DNA of 64,000 bases from Nitrobacter sp. NHB1 (GCF_036964665.1 NZ_JBAMDA010000001.1:744001-808000); one strand, 5' to 3'. Positions 17,509 to 28,683 are shown, counted from the first letter of the stretch. Numbers and translations are program-made. The notes: generated by a model not told the origin, from the sequence alone.

Positions 17509-18921
17509 ATGATCCAGCCGATGGATGTGAAAACACCTGGTTTGTCGCCCGATCCTGAGCCTGTGCCGGTGTCGGAGCCGTCGCATGGAGCCTTTTCGGC
17601 TGGGGCTGGCTGGCGTCCGGAAGCGCCGGCTCGCCCCAGCCTTGAGGAGGTCCATGCGACGGTGCCGGTGCCCGCGACCGGGCACTGGCTGCGTCGCCTG
17701 CTGGCCTTTGCGGGCCCCGGTTACATGGTCTCGGTGGGGTACATGGACCCCGGCAACTGGGCCACCGACATCGCGGGCGGTTCGCAGTTCGGTTACACGC
17801 TGCTGTCGGTCATCCTGCTGTCGAACCTCATGGCGATCCTGTTGCAGGCGCTCGCCGCGCGGCTTGGCATCGCGGCCGGCCTCGATCTCGCGCAGGCGTG
17901 CCGCGCCAGCTATTCGCGGCCAGTCAATTTCATGCTGTGGCTGGTCTGCGAGGCGGCGATCATCGCCTGCGACCTGGCTGAGGTGATCGGCACGGCGATC
18001 GCGCTGCAGTTGCTGTTCGGCATTCCGCTGATCGGCGGCGCGCTGATTGCGGCACTGGACGCTGTTCTGCTGTTGCTGTTGATGAACCGGGGCTTCCGTT
18101 TCCTTGAGGCCTTTGTGGTCGCGCTGCTGATCGTGATCGCGGTCTGTTTTGCAATCCAGATCGTTGCCGCCGCGCCGCCGGTCGTCGAGATTCTGCACGG
18201 CTTCGCACCGTCACGCGAGATCGTCACCAATCCGGAAATGCTCTACATCGCCATCGGCATCATCGGCGCGACGGTCATGCCGCATAACCTCTATCTGCAT
18301 TCGTCGATCGTGCAGACGCGCGCATATCCGCGCACGGAGGAGGGGCGGCGGAGTGCGATCCGGTGGGCTACCGCCGACAGCACACTGGCGCTGATGCTGG
18401 CGCTGTTCGTCAACGCCGCCATTCTGATCGTGGCCGCCGCGGTGTTTCACCGCAGTGGTCACACCGAGGTGGCTGAAATCGGCGACGCGTTCAGGCTGAT
18501 GTCGCCGCTATTGGGTCTCAGCATCGCCTCGACGCTGTTCGCGATCGCGCTTTTGGCCTCCGGCCTCAATTCCACAGTGACGGCGACGCTTGCGGGCCAG
18601 ATCGTGATGGAAGGTTTTCTGCGTTTGCGGATGCCGATGTGGGCGCGGCGGCTGGTCACCCGCGGCATCGCCATCGTTCCGGTGATCGCCGTCACTGCGT
18701 TCTATGGCGAGCGCGGCACCGCGCAACTTCTGGTTCTCAGTCAGGTCGTCCTGTCGATGCAGTTGCCGTTCGCGGTGATCCCGCTGGTCCGCTTTGTCTC
18801 GGATCGGCGCAAGATGGGCAAGTTCGCGATTTCAACCGGAACTGCCGTTGCGGCATGGATCGTCGCCGGTGTGATCGTGATCCTCAATGTGAAGCTGCTG
18901 GTGGACACGCTTGCCGGATAA
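17509..18921 (+). CDS. mntH: Manganese/divalent-metal transporter, NRAMP family
   Basis: Proton-coupled importer of Mn(II), also Fe(II), in the inner membrane. The 470-residue protein has a soluble 60-residue Pro-rich head, then about eleven membrane helices. Metal-site motifs are intact: DPGNW at 80-84 in helix 1 and [15 protein letters not shown] in helix 6, including the selectivity methionine. The start could also be ATG 17521, four residues in. A TTGCAA-N5-TTGCAA palindrome in the promoter suggests Mn-dependent repression. It ends five bases from the convergent bpt gene, and adjoins the arsenic operon. Confidence 0.94.
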   Translation: MIQPMDVKTPGLSPDPEPVPVSEPSHGAFSAGAGWRPEAPARPSLEEVHATVPVPATGHWLRRLLAFAGPGYMVSVGYMDPGNWATDIAGGSQFGYTLLSVILLSNLMAILLQALAARLGIAAGLDLAQACRASYSRPVNFMLWLVCEAAIIACDLAEVIGTAIALQLLFGIPLIGGALIAALDAVLLLLLMNRGFRFLEAFVVALLIVIAVCFAIQIVAAAPPVVEILHGFAPSREIVTNPEMLYIAIGIIGATVMPHNLYLHSSIVQTRAYPRTEEGRRSAIRWATADSTLALMLALFVNAAILIVAAAVFHRSGHTEVAEIGDAFRLMSPLLGLSIASTLFAIALLASGLNSTVTATLAGQIVMEGFLRLRMPMWARRLVTRGIAIVPVIAVTAFYGERGTAQLLVLSQVVLSMQLPFAVIPLVRFVSDRRKMGKFAISTGTAVAAWIVAGVIVILNVKLLVDTLAG

Positions 18922-18926
18922 CACTG

Positions 18927-19700
18927 CTAGCACCGCGGATCGTGCAGCGATTCGTCTTTGGCATCGACCCGCAACCAGCCCGTAGGCGCGAGGCGCTGCT
19001 GTGGCATAAAGCGGCCCTTGTAATCCATCTTCCGCGACCCCTCGATCCAGTAGCCGAGGTACACATAGGGCAGGCCGAGCTGCCGCGCGCGTGAGATGTG
19101 ATCGAGGATCATGAAGGTGCCGAGCGAACGGTTCTGCTCGGACGGCTCGAAAAACGAATAAACCATCGACAGCCCGTCGCTGAGCACGTCGGTAAGCGCG
19201 ACCCCCACGAGATCGCCGCGTTCGTTGACACCGGTATCCGCGCCGCGTCTGCGATACTCAATGATGCGGGTTTCGACGTGGCTGTCTTCGACCATCATCG
19301 CGTAATCGAGCACGGTCATATCGGCCATGCCGCCGTCGCGGTGGCGCTGGTCGAGATAGGCGCGAAAGATCGAATATTGTTCGGACGTTGGTGCCGCTGC
19401 GCGTAGCTGGCTGGCGATGTCGGCGTTGCGCGCCAGCACCTTACGGAAATTGCGCGATGGCCGAAACTCGCCGGCGATCACCCGCACGGAAACGCAAGCG
19501 CGACACTGATCGCAGGCGGGGCGATAGGCGATCGACTGACTGCGGCGAAAACCGCCATGGGTCAGCAGGTCGTTAAGCTCGCCGGCCTTTTCGCCAACGA
19601 GATGAGTGAACACCTTGCGCTCGCTGCGATCGGGCAAATACGGACACGGCGAAGGTGCCGTTAAATAGAATTGCGGGGTGTCGCGCGAGTGCTGGGTCAC
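18927..19700 (-). CDS. bpt: Aspartate/glutamate leucyltransferase (N-end rule)
   Basis: Transfers Leu from leucyl-tRNA to proteins with N-terminal Asp or Glu, marking them for ClpAP. The 257-residue protein has the N-terminal half with [18 protein letters not shown] and the CDQCRAC cysteine cluster, and the GNAT-like C-terminal half with [19 protein letters not shown] and [20 protein letters not shown]. This matches Bpt/Ate of Proteobacteria, formerly called arginyltransferase. It is transcribed convergently to mntH and sits near the RDD protein and hemB, a grouping typical of Bradyrhizobium relatives. Confidence 0.94.
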   Translation of the reverse strand: MTQHSRDTPQFYLTAPSPCPYLPDRSERKVFTHLVGEKAGELNDLLTHGGFRRSQSIAYRPACDQCRACVSVRVIAGEFRPSRNFRKVLARNADIASQLRAAAPTSEQYSIFRAYLDQRHRDGGMADMTVLDYAMMVEDSHVETRIIEYRRRGADTGVNERGDLVGVALTDVLSDGLSMVYSFFEPSEQNRSLGTFMILDHISRARQLGLPYVYLGYWIEGSRKMDYKGRFMPQQRLAPTGWLRVDAKDESLHDPRC

Positions 19701-19785
19701 GGCAGTCTTGTCAGTCTCCGAAGCGGGTTATGTCCGAGCATCGCGCTCCCAAGGCCGACCGTCAATCCGGTTGCCTTGATATCAA

Positions 19786-19885
19786 CTAGCGCGTTTTCGA
19801 GCGAAGCGGGTACCGTTTCGCGTCAAGAAAACGCGTCAAATCAAAATCATAGAGTCCACTTCTGATTCCATCAGAAGCGAAAAGG
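19786..19885. repeat. Dispersed repeat, type 1 (copy A)
   Basis: About 100 bp: CTAGCGCGTTTTCGAGCG, then GGGTACCGTTTCGCGTCAAG, AAAACGCGTCAAATCAAAAT, and a TCTGATTCCATCAGA hairpin at the right end. The same unit recurs at 23397-23500 and 25113-25239 (reversed) and 62876-62975 (same direction). It ends at the stop codon of the RDD gene. Confidence 0.8.
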
Positions 19886-20425
19886 TTAGGTCCGGTATGG
19901 TTGCGCAACCGCCGCGAGAACCGAGTTATTGATAATCACGGTGCCCAACAGCATATCATGCAATAGCCGCCGCCGTCCGTTGAAGAGGCCGATCAGCAGA
20001 ATGAGCGGCGTAAAAACCGACACCGATACCCAAAACAGGATCGCGTGCACGGCGCCCAGTACAAAATAGCCCGGCTCGCCGTACCAGGTCCGCATTTCCA
20101 GACCCATGAGCCGCATTCCGATGGTCGCGGAATGCGGGCCGCCCAGCGACGCGCCGTAATAGACAAGAGCCCAGATCAGGGAGGCGGGCGAGACCAGCCA
20201 GAACAGCACCCAGCCAAGTCCCAGCGTGACGATGCCGAACACCGCGATGAAGATCACCGCGAAAATCACTGGTATCGAAAGCACCACGAGATCGATCAGG
20301 AATGCAAAAAAACGCCGCGTCAGGACGCCGCGAAACAGTTCTGGCTGCATCCAGGGGTCGAACGCATGAGGCCGGAACCCGGCGGAGTTGTCGCCATGCG
20401 CATTGTTGAAGCCATTGTCGGCCAT
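19886..20425 (-). CDS. RDD-family membrane protein
   Basis: Protein of 179 residues with an RDD domain: RRFFAFLIDLVVLSIPVIFAVIF gives the first membrane helix with the Arg-Asp pair, followed by a Gly-rich second helix, the conserved GGPHSATIGMRLMGLEM loop, and two further helices before the final HDMLLGTVII motif. The start at ATG 20425 is chosen because GGAGGATCGG lies at good spacing; an ATG seven codons upstream has no ribosome site. Some RDD proteins act as sodium/proton exchangers, but the role of this one is unknown. It lies between bpt and hemB. Confidence 0.88.
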   Translation of the reverse strand: MADNGFNNAHGDNSAGFRPHAFDPWMQPELFRGVLTRRFFAFLIDLVVLSIPVIFAVIFIAVFGIVTLGLGWVLFWLVSPASLIWALVYYGASLGGPHSATIGMRLMGLEMRTWYGEPGYFVLGAVHAILFWVSVSVFTPLILLIGLFNGRRRLLHDMLLGTVIINNSVLAAVAQPYRT

Positions 20426-20556
20426 CACCGATCCTCCGCGGCTCATCTACGGCATTTTTCTTACCCGGCCCTCGAAATGGCGACGGGCTGCCGGGGTTGC
20501 AAGGCCTCGCAAGCGGTAAGGAACGGCAATCATTGCAGGTGGCCGAGGGCGGCACG

Positions 20557-22265
<1,709 letters not shown>

Positions 22266-22594
22266 ACATTGCAAATGCGCGAGCCTCGTCAAAAAAAGTC
22301 CCGCATCCGAAAGGACGGAGCCGATTTAACCGGAATAGACGGCATCGCTAGAATTGTGACGACGTCGCGCAGAATCGAAATTGAGACGTTGCGTCAAATT
22401 TTCCGTGAATTTTTAGCGGTAAGAATTCGGTCACCCTAACGGCGTGGTCATTTGTATTGACCGGATGTTTCGAATTTGAACGGTGCTGTTCCTGAATGCG
22501 ACAACAGCCGCAGACGAAGGGTGAACAGCGTGGCGGAAACGTCAAGGAAAAGTTGCAAAAAGCCCTTATCTGAAAGGCTTAATCGGCGATTCAC
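22266..22594. other. Gap before ldtR, left part: no gene seen
   Basis: The gap 22266-22726 is AT-richer than its surroundings and contains no convincing coding frame. It probably holds the ldtR promoter. The right part carries the repeated TGTCTT motif described separately. Confidence 0.4.
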
Positions 22595-22632
22595 TGTCTT
22601 AAATTCATGATGTCTTTATTGTCTTATTTAAG
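22595..22632 (+). promoter_or_regulatory. Triple TGTCTT repeat with flanking inverted CTTAAAT/ATTTAAG
   Basis: TGTCTTAAAT (22595-22604), TGTCTTTATT (22611-22620) and TGTCTTATTT (22620-22629) are three direct copies. CTTAAAT (22598-22604) and ATTTAAG (22626-22632) also form an inverted pair. They lie about 95-130 bp before ldtR, a fitting place for autoregulation by this MarR-type protein. Binding is inference. Confidence 0.4.
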
Positions 22633-22726
22633 CTGATCTTCAAACGCCTCCCCTAAGGTCCAGCTATCAGGCGGGACACAAGTTTCGTCGAATAAGTCGA
22701 TAAAAACGACAACAGGGGATGTCATC

Positions 22727-23239
22727 ATGAAAGCCGTTGCGAAGGCTCACGAGCCCGCGGAACAGGTTGCCGGCCAGGCGCCGGTGCAGCCGCTCTATCT
22801 CGAAGCGTTGACCTTGGTCGAGCGTCTGCATCGTCGTCTGCTCGATGTCATCAAGGATGAATTCGATCGTCGCGGCCGCGCCGACATCAATTCGGTGCAG
22901 GCGCTTCTGCTCTACAACATCGGCGACAAGGAGTTGACCGCCGGCGAATTGCGGACCCGCGGCTATTATCTCGGCTCCAACGTTTCCTATAATCTGAAGA
23001 AGCTCGTCGAGTTGGGCTTCCTCGATCATCAGCGCTCGCGCGTCGATCGCCGCTCGGTGCGCATTCGCCTGACCGCGCAAGGCCAGGAAATCCGACGCAT
23101 CGTCGACGCGCTATACCAGAAGCACGTCAAGACCGTTGAACAGGTCGGCGGCATTTCGAACGAGGAGTTCGCAACGCTGAACAAGTCGCTGCATCGCCTC
23201 GAGCGCTTCTGGACCGACCAGATTTTGTATCGGCTGTGA
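22727..23239 (+). CDS. ldtR: MarR-family winged-helix regulator LdtR
   Basis: Transcription factor of 170 residues. The winged-helix core is RADINSVQALLLYNIGDKELTAGELRTRGYYLGSNVSYNLKKLVELGFL, with the wing DHQRSRVDRRSVRIRLT and dimerisation helices at both ends. The sequence resembles LdtR of Candidatus Liberibacter and other Rhizobiales, which controls an L,D-transpeptidase gene and stress tolerance. A target gene is not next to it here. The repeated TGTCTT motif upstream may be its own operator. Confidence 0.85.
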   Translation: MKAVAKAHEPAEQVAGQAPVQPLYLEALTLVERLHRRLLDVIKDEFDRRGRADINSVQALLLYNIGDKELTAGELRTRGYYLGSNVSYNLKKLVELGFLDHQRSRVDRRSVRIRLTAQGQEIRRIVDALYQKHVKTVEQVGGISNEEFATLNKSLHRLERFWTDQILYRL

Positions 23240-23396
23240 GTTTTCTCCGGGACAGTGCGAAGCCGGCGTCAAGACCGGCCGCCCGTTCTCCTGGAACGCG
23301 ACATTCCCTCCACTTTAAGCGCATCGGCCCGGTTCGTCCGGCGCCGGTGCGTTTGCTGTTCCTGGCCGAGTGGATTTGACATTCGCGGCCGACATG

Positions 23397-23500
23397 GAGC
23401 CTCGCTTCTGATGGAATCAGGAGCGAGGCTCTATGATTTTGAATTGACGCGTTTTCTTCACGCGAACCGGTACCCACTTCGCTCGAAAATGCTCATCTAG
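23397..23500. repeat. Dispersed repeat, type 1 (copy B, reversed)
   Basis: Same unit as 19786-19885 in reverse: GAGCCTCGCTTCTGATGG hairpin, TATGATTTTGAATTGACGCG, TTTTCTTCACGCGAACCGG, then TACCCACTTCGCTCGAAAAT. The rest of the gap 23240-23746 shows no gene I can support. Confidence 0.8.
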
Positions 23501-23746
23501 TCGCGCGTCCCGAACGCGAATGCAAAACTACACGTGCAATTTATATTTGCCAGTAGTCCATGGGGTTGGCGATCAAGTCCCGTTGGTGCAACCGACCAGC
23601 ATCTCAATCCGAGCCCACGCGCCCGCGCCGAGGAGCGAAGCCAAACGAAGCGTGCCCTCTGTACAAATAGTCGCAGAGCGGTCATACTGAGGGCTTGGCT
23701 GGACGAGTTAAAAGATAACAAGACAACACATAAGGGAGGCAACGTG

Positions 23747-24286
23747 ATGAACGAACACGACCACTCTAATCGGTTGATTTGGGGCATACTCGTTGTCGGC
23801 GTGTTGTCCTTCGCCAGCGTGGGCTTGGTATGGAGTACCGGCGGCCCGCTTCCGTCGAAGGCGCTTGCAGCGGTTCCCGCGAAAGCGAAAGCCGCGCCCC
23901 ACACAGATGCAGTCGCCGGGCTGGAAAAGCGCTTGGGCTATCTCGAAGCAAGGATGAAGGATCCGCCGCCGGCAGCCGATACCTCTCAGCTCGACGCACG
24001 GATTAAGGATTTGCAGTCTCAGCTCGCGACCGTACAAACGCAGTTGGGTGCTTTCAAGGTATCGGATCTCGACGCTCTCAAGGCGAAGATTGATCGCGCC
24101 GGGAAGGCAAATCCTGAGTCCGTCAAGACGATAGAGGCTCTTCAGACCGACGTAGGAAACTTGCACAAAAGCGTCGATCAGCTTTCGCAGCAGGTTGCTT
24201 CCGCCGCAGCGTCGGATAATTCCAACCACAGCTCGCAGTCGGAATCCAAACACAGCTCGCATAAGTCGCACCACCACTCGAGATAG
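23747..24286 (+). CDS. Hypothetical membrane-anchored coiled-coil protein with Ser/His-rich tail
   Basis: I do not recognise a family. The 179-residue protein has a short polar head with MNEHDHSN, one membrane segment (LIWGILVVGVLSFASVGLVW, about 10-29) and an Ala/Lys/Pro-rich linker. A long heptad region from about 55 to 150 (LEKRLGYLEARMKD, LDARIKDLQSQLATVQTQLG, VGNLHKSVDQLSQQV) should form a coiled coil. It ends in a tail of serines and histidines (SESKHSSHKSHHHSR). GGGAGG precedes the start. It probably faces the periplasm. It is flanked by palindromic repeats on both sides, which hints at an accessory region. Confidence 0.7.
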   Translation: MNEHDHSNRLIWGILVVGVLSFASVGLVWSTGGPLPSKALAAVPAKAKAAPHTDAVAGLEKRLGYLEARMKDPPPAADTSQLDARIKDLQSQLATVQTQLGAFKVSDLDALKAKIDRAGKANPESVKTIEALQTDVGNLHKSVDQLSQQVASAAASDNSNHSSQSESKHSSHKSHHHSR

Positions 24287-24445
24287 AGAGTACCGCGAAT
24301 TGATCACCTGAGGCGGCAGCGCCGTGTTCTATGGGAAACCAAGGACAAGCCTCTTGCTGCGCAACGCCTAAAGGCGTTGCGCGCATCTATTTCGGCTCAG
24401 GCAGCGCCATGGTCGCTGAAGGCGAGCGCGCCAACGCCTGACACC

Positions 24446-24550
24446 TAGAGCATGTCCCGGTGAAGTGGAAACCGGTTTGCCGTAAGGAAATGCGACCACT
24501 CAATGGCTTAGAGCGTCCGTTCTGATTCCATCAGAACGGTAAGCGCTCTA
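24446..24550. repeat. Dispersed repeat, type 2 (TAGAGC ... GCTCTA, 105 bp)
   Basis: Runs from TAGAGC (24446) to GCTCTA (24550). The left module reads GAGCATGTCCCGGTGAAGTG and GAAACCGGTTT; the right module holds the GTTCTGATTCCATCAGAAC hairpin. The left module is shared with 30355-30457 and 54466-54533; the right module is shared with the type 1 repeats. The two types are therefore mosaics of common parts. Confidence 0.7.
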
Positions 24551-24551
24551 A

Positions 24552-24626
24552 GCTGGTGGTCCCTCGATTCTAACATTCGTAAAAGGCTCGCTGAAGCGGG
24601 ATGCGAATGTTAGAACTGGACCAATA
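24552..24626. repeat. 75-bp MITE-like imperfect palindrome
   Basis: TGGTGGTCC plus GATTCTAACATTCG (within 24553-24578) is answered by CGAATGTTAGAAC plus GGACCA (within 24604-24623), with about 25 bases between. A related half unit (GGATGCGAATGTT, GGACCA) lies at 33779-33805. The rest of the gap 24287-24818 has no gene I can support. Confidence 0.6.
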
Positions 24627-24818
24627 GAACGCGACATTCCCCGCACTTTTAAGCGCTCCGGCCCGGCTCATCCGGTGCGTTTTGCCGTTCCTTGTTGCGT
24701 TGCTGCGAGCGATAACGAGGCTGGCTAACCCGGAAGGCGTGAGACGTTCGTTCGCGGTGGGCTTCCCGGTTGCTGCCGATTGCGATACAGACGGGAGCCG
24801 TACGAAGGGTCTCCTCAC

Positions 24819-25115
24819 ATGATTACCGAAATCGCGCAAATCGAGGTCAAGCCGGGCAGCGAGAAGGACTTTGAGGCCGCGATCGCGCAGGCGCAGACGA
24901 TCTTCAAGCGCTGCAAGGGCTGGAAAAGCTTCGAGTTGCACCGGTCTATCGAGAAGCCGTCACGCTACCGGCTGCTGATCGAGTGGGAAACGCTTGAAAA
25001 CCATTCCGTGGATTTTCGCGAATCCGCCAATTTCACCGAATGGCGCGCGCTGGTCGGAGCGCATTTTGCCTCGCCCCCCGAGGTCGAACACACCAATACG
25101 GTTGCAACCTTTTAG
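24819..25115 (+). CDS. Antibiotic biosynthesis monooxygenase (ABM) fold protein
   Basis: Small soluble protein, 98 residues, of the dimeric alpha/beta barrel fold. It begins MITEIAQIEVKPGSEKDFEAAIAQA, the first strand and helix of ABM domains, then CKGWKSFELHRSIEKPSRYRLLIEWETLENHSVDFR and a C-terminal helix plus ASPPEVEH. Such proteins include quinone monooxygenases, haem-degrading enzymes and stress proteins; the substrate here is unknown. ATG 24819 follows AAGGGT. Its stop codon TAG is the first three bases of a dispersed repeat. Confidence 0.8.
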   Translation: MITEIAQIEVKPGSEKDFEAAIAQAQTIFKRCKGWKSFELHRSIEKPSRYRLLIEWETLENHSVDFRESANFTEWRALVGAHFASPPEVEHTNTVATF

Positions 25116-25239
25116 AGCCTCGCTCCTGATGGAACCAGAAGCGAGGCTCTATGATTTTGATTTGACGCGTTTTCTTCACGCGAACCGGTACCCATCCTCG
25201 GGTCAAGCCCGAGGACATGCTTCGCTCGAAAACGCTCTA
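25113..25239. repeat. Dispersed repeat, type 1 (copy C) supplying stop codons to both neighbours
   Basis: A 127-bp unit from TAGAGC to GCTCTA. Its first three bases are the TAG stop of the ABM gene and its last three, read on the minus strand, are the TAG stop of the AI-2E permease gene. Compared with copy B it carries an extra 25-bp insert (25195-25219) which is itself a hairpin: CCTCGGG (25196-25202) with CCCGAGG (25208-25214). Confidence 0.8.
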
Positions 25240-26424
25240 ACTTGCGGCTTTGACGGACCGCTGCTCGCCATCCTCGCGCAAATAATCGATAGCGACCTTG
25301 CCGATCGCGAGCAGGGGCAGGGCCAGCGCGAGCCCCCAGACGCCGAAGACAACGCCGAGCAAAATCTGGAACGCGAACAGCGTCGCGGGCGGGATGTCGA
25401 GCGCCTGACGCTGGATGATGGGCGTGAGGATGTAGCTCTCCAGTGCATGGACGCCAAGAAACAACACGAATGCGCTCGCGCCTGCCACCCACCCCGAAGC
25501 CAGACTCGCCAGCACCACGATCAACCCGCCGAGTAGCGCGCCGATGGTCGGAATGAAGGCGAGCAAACCGGCCTGGATGCCCAGGATGAAGGAGCTCTGG
25601 ATGCCGATGATCTCAAGGCCGATCCAGGTCACCAGAAAAACCGCGGCCATGGTGACCATTTGGGCGATCAGCCAGCGCTCCAGGGTATCGCCGATCCTGT
25701 CGACCAGAACCGCCGCCGCCGCCCGGTGTTTCGCCGGTGTCATGCTGAGCAATCCTTTACGATAGAGAGTTGGCTGCGCGGCAAAGCAAAGGCCGAGAAA
25801 CAGCACGATGAAGAAATTTCCGACGGCGCTGACGGTGCCGAGGATGAGCTTCAGGGTCTGGCTGACAATTGCGGAACCGCTAGAGGCCAGCGCGCCGGCG
25901 CTTGGCAAGTTGTGCTGAACATTTGCTGACGGCGTCTCATCGGCTTTTGCGGCTCCGGAGGCTCTTGCGGTTCCTGAAGCGCTTGCAGTCCCGGAAGCTT
26001 TCGAGGTTTCGGACGACGGATTGAGACCGGTCAGATTGAGGTAGCTGGTGTCTACGCCATTTTTCTCGAGGAAGGCCTTGAGGTTCACAAGCTGCGATTT
26101 GAGGGTATTGCTTAAAACCGTTGCCTGGTTCGCGATTGTTGTTCCCCCGAGAACCACAACGCCTGACAACGCCGCAGCGAGCGCCAGACAGACGATCGTC
26201 AGCCGCAATCCATGAGGCAGGCGAACGACGCGGCCGAGCAGATTTGTGATGGCGTTGAGAGCAACGCCGAGCAGCACACCGGCGAAGATCAGGAAAAGCG
26301 TCGCCGCAAATTCCCAGGCGAACACCAGCAGGGCCGCGAACAGGACGATGCCGATCCCTCCGGTCGCAATCGCCCATGCCAGATCCGTCCGGGTTTGCCC
26401 TTTGCCTACGGTGAAGTCGGTCAC
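25237..26424 (-). CDS. AI-2E family transporter (PerM/TqsA-like permease)
   Basis: Inner-membrane protein, 395 residues, about eight membrane helices in the AI-2E/UPF0118 pattern. Two helices at the start (GIGIVLFAALLVFAWEFAATLFL) lead to LLGRVVRLPHGLRL, then a soluble loop, then helices with IQAGLLAFIPTIGALLGGLIVV and the C-terminal ILTPIIQRQALDIPPATLFAFQILLG. The loop contains a low-complexity Ala/Ser/Gly/Thr stretch (SKASGTASASGTARASGAAK) not usual for the family. Substrates vary (AI-2, Na+/H+ exchange), so no function is claimed. Its stop codon lies in the terminal bases of a dispersed repeat. Confidence 0.85.
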   Translation of the reverse strand: MTDFTVGKGQTRTDLAWAIATGGIGIVLFAALLVFAWEFAATLFLIFAGVLLGVALNAITNLLGRVVRLPHGLRLTIVCLALAAALSGVVVLGGTTIANQATVLSNTLKSQLVNLKAFLEKNGVDTSYLNLTGLNPSSETSKASGTASASGTARASGAAKADETPSANVQHNLPSAGALASSGSAIVSQTLKLILGTVSAVGNFFIVLFLGLCFAAQPTLYRKGLLSMTPAKHRAAAAVLVDRIGDTLERWLIAQMVTMAAVFLVTWIGLEIIGIQSSFILGIQAGLLAFIPTIGALLGGLIVVLASLASGWVAGASAFVLFLGVHALESYILTPIIQRQALDIPPATLFAFQILLGVVFGVWGLALALPLLAIGKVAIDYLREDGEQRSVKAAS

Positions 26425-26609
26425 GGTCGCCTCCGGTTTTGAGCCCGCAGTGTTCCGTTAAAACGCCGTCCGGATCAAGCGTCGCCGGCTGTGCTGGTCT
26501 GACGGCGACCGGTATCGGGCGAGGCGTCCGCTCGAAACGGGCCCCGGACCGGTCCTGCCGCCGTGCCGCGCTGCAACGGCCGGAAATTTGAAACGAGGGG
26601 TGCTGGCGT

Positions 26610-26640
26610 CAAAAAATAAGGCGCTCCGTCAGGAGCGCCT
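26610..26640 (-). terminator. Rho-independent terminator after glnA
   Basis: Read leftward, AGGCGCTCC (26632-26640) pairs perfectly with GGAGCGCCT (26619-26627) over a TGAC loop, followed by TATTTTTT. It lies 28 bases past the glnA stop codon. Confidence 0.85.
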
Positions 26641-26667
26641 GCTTTTGTTTTCGAGACCGAGAACCAA

Positions 26668-28077
26668 TCAGTATGAATAGTACATGTCGAATTCGACCGG
26701 GTGCGGGGTCATGTCGAAGCGCTCCACCTCGGTCATCTTCAGCTCGATATAGGCGTTGATGAAGTCGTCGTCGAACACGCCGCCGTTCTTCAGGAAGGTG
26801 CGGTCCTTGTCGAGGCTTTCCAGCGCCTCGCGCAACGAGCCGCAGACCGTCGGAATCTGCTTCAGCTCTTCTTTCGGCAGGTCGTAAAGGTCCTTGTCCA
26901 TGGCCGGACCCGGATCGATCTTGTTCTTGATGCCGTCGAGGCCCGCCATCAGCATCGCCGCAAAGGCGAGATACGGATTGGCCATCGGGTCGGGGAAGCG
27001 AACCTCCACGCGCTTGGCCTTTGGCGAGGTGGTGTAGGGGATGCGGCACGATGCCGAGCGGTTGCGCGCCGAGTAGGCGAGGAGCACCGGCGCCTCGTAG
27101 CCCGGCACCAGACGCTTGTAGGAGTTGGTCGACGGATTGGTGAAAGCGTTGATCGCCTTGGCGTGCTTGATGATGCCGCCGATGTAGTGCAGGCATGTTT
27201 CCGACAGGTCGGCGTACTTGTTGCCGGCGAAGGTCGGCTTGCCGTCCTTCCAGATGGACTGGTGGACGTGCATGCCGGAGCCGTTGTCGCCGAAGATCGG
27301 CTTCGGCATGAAAGTGGCGGTCTTGCCGTAGATATGCGCCACCTGGTGGATGCAATATTTGTAGATCTGCATCTGGTCGGCCATGTGGGTCAGCGTGTCG
27401 AATTTCATGCCGAGCTCGTGCTGGGCGGACGCCACCTCGTGATGATGCTTCTCGACCCTGACACCCATCTTGGCCATGGCACCCAGCATTTCGGAGCGCA
27501 TGTCCTGCACTGAATCCTGCGGCGGGACCGGGAAGTAGCCGCCTTTGGTGCGAATGCGGTGGCCGAGGTTGCCGCCTTCATATTCCGTTGCCGAATTGGT
27601 CGGCAGTTCGGATGAATCCAGCTTGAATCCGGTGTTGTACGGATCGGCGGAGAAACGCACGTCATCGAAAACGAAGAACTCGGCTTCGGGGCCGACATAC
27701 ACGGTGTCGCCGATGCCCATCGATTTCACCATCGCCTCGGCTTTCCTGGCAATGCCGCGCGGGTCGCGGTTGTAGGGCTCGCCTGTGGAGGGCTCCAGGA
27801 TGTCGCAGGTGATGACCATCGTCGTTTCCGCGAAGAACGGATCGATCGAGGCCGTGCTCGGGTCGAGCATCAGCATCATGTCGGACTCGTTAATCGCTTT
27901 CCAGCCGGCGATCGACGAGCCGTCGAACATCGTGCCTTCTGCGAAAATCTCCTCGTCGATCATGCTGACGTCGAAGGTGACGTGTTGCCACTTGCCCCGC
28001 GGATCGGTGAATCGCAGATCGACGTACTTTACGTCGTTGTCCTTGATTGATTTCAGGACGTCGTTGGCGGTCTTCAT
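26668..28077 (-). CDS. glnA: Glutamine synthetase, type I
   Basis: Makes glutamine from glutamate, ammonia and ATP; the main entry of ammonium at low supply. The 469-residue protein has the beta-grasp domain ([19 protein letters not shown]), [13 protein letters not shown], the catalytic region [23 protein letters not shown], and [30 protein letters not shown] carries the tyrosine adenylylated by GlnE in GSI-beta enzymes. It follows glnB by 90 bases in the same direction and ends at a strong terminator, so glnB-glnA form one operon under the sigma-54 promoter noted upstream. Confidence 0.98.
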   Translation of the reverse strand: MKTANDVLKSIKDNDVKYVDLRFTDPRGKWQHVTFDVSMIDEEIFAEGTMFDGSSIAGWKAINESDMMLMLDPSTASIDPFFAETTMVITCDILEPSTGEPYNRDPRGIARKAEAMVKSMGIGDTVYVGPEAEFFVFDDVRFSADPYNTGFKLDSSELPTNSATEYEGGNLGHRIRTKGGYFPVPPQDSVQDMRSEMLGAMAKMGVRVEKHHHEVASAQHELGMKFDTLTHMADQMQIYKYCIHQVAHIYGKTATFMPKPIFGDNGSGMHVHQSIWKDGKPTFAGNKYADLSETCLHYIGGIIKHAKAINAFTNPSTNSYKRLVPGYEAPVLLAYSARNRSASCRIPYTTSPKAKRVEVRFPDPMANPYLAFAAMLMAGLDGIKNKIDPGPAMDKDLYDLPKEELKQIPTVCGSLREALESLDKDRTFLKNGGVFDDDFINAYIELKMTEVERFDMTPHPVEFDMYYSY

Positions 28078-28167
28078 AAATACCCCTTGTCTCTGCTGGT
28101 CTTCGTGATCGGCAGCGCGAAGCGGCCGTTGGCATGGCTTGATGTGCGGATGTCGCTCTCAGAGAGT

Positions 28168-28554
<387 letters not shown>

Positions 28555-28666
28555 TTACACTGCCGCCTGCAGCATCGGTCATGCACTGGTTTTCGGACGG
28601 ACAAAAGTCGCGAGACACGCTTCATTACCTGCCAGTGGTCACCACAGATCGAAACGTCTCTCTCTA

Positions 28667-28683
28667 AGCAGGGTTTGTGCCAA
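28667..28683 (-). promoter_or_regulatory. Sigma-54 promoter of glnB-glnA
   Basis: Read leftward the site is TTGGCAC-AAACC-CTGCT, one mismatch from TGGCAC-N5-TTGCA, with the required GG and GC ten bases apart. It lies about 160 bases before glnB, in a 351-bp gap (28507-28857) without a gene. Nitrogen-limited activation by NtrC is expected from knowledge of the family; I did not see a clear NtrC site. Confidence 0.7.

Noticed and set aside
23240-25236. Defence or phage island in the gene-poor repeat region
   Set aside because: No integrase, transposase, nuclease or phage gene is visible; the region holds repeats and two small genes only.
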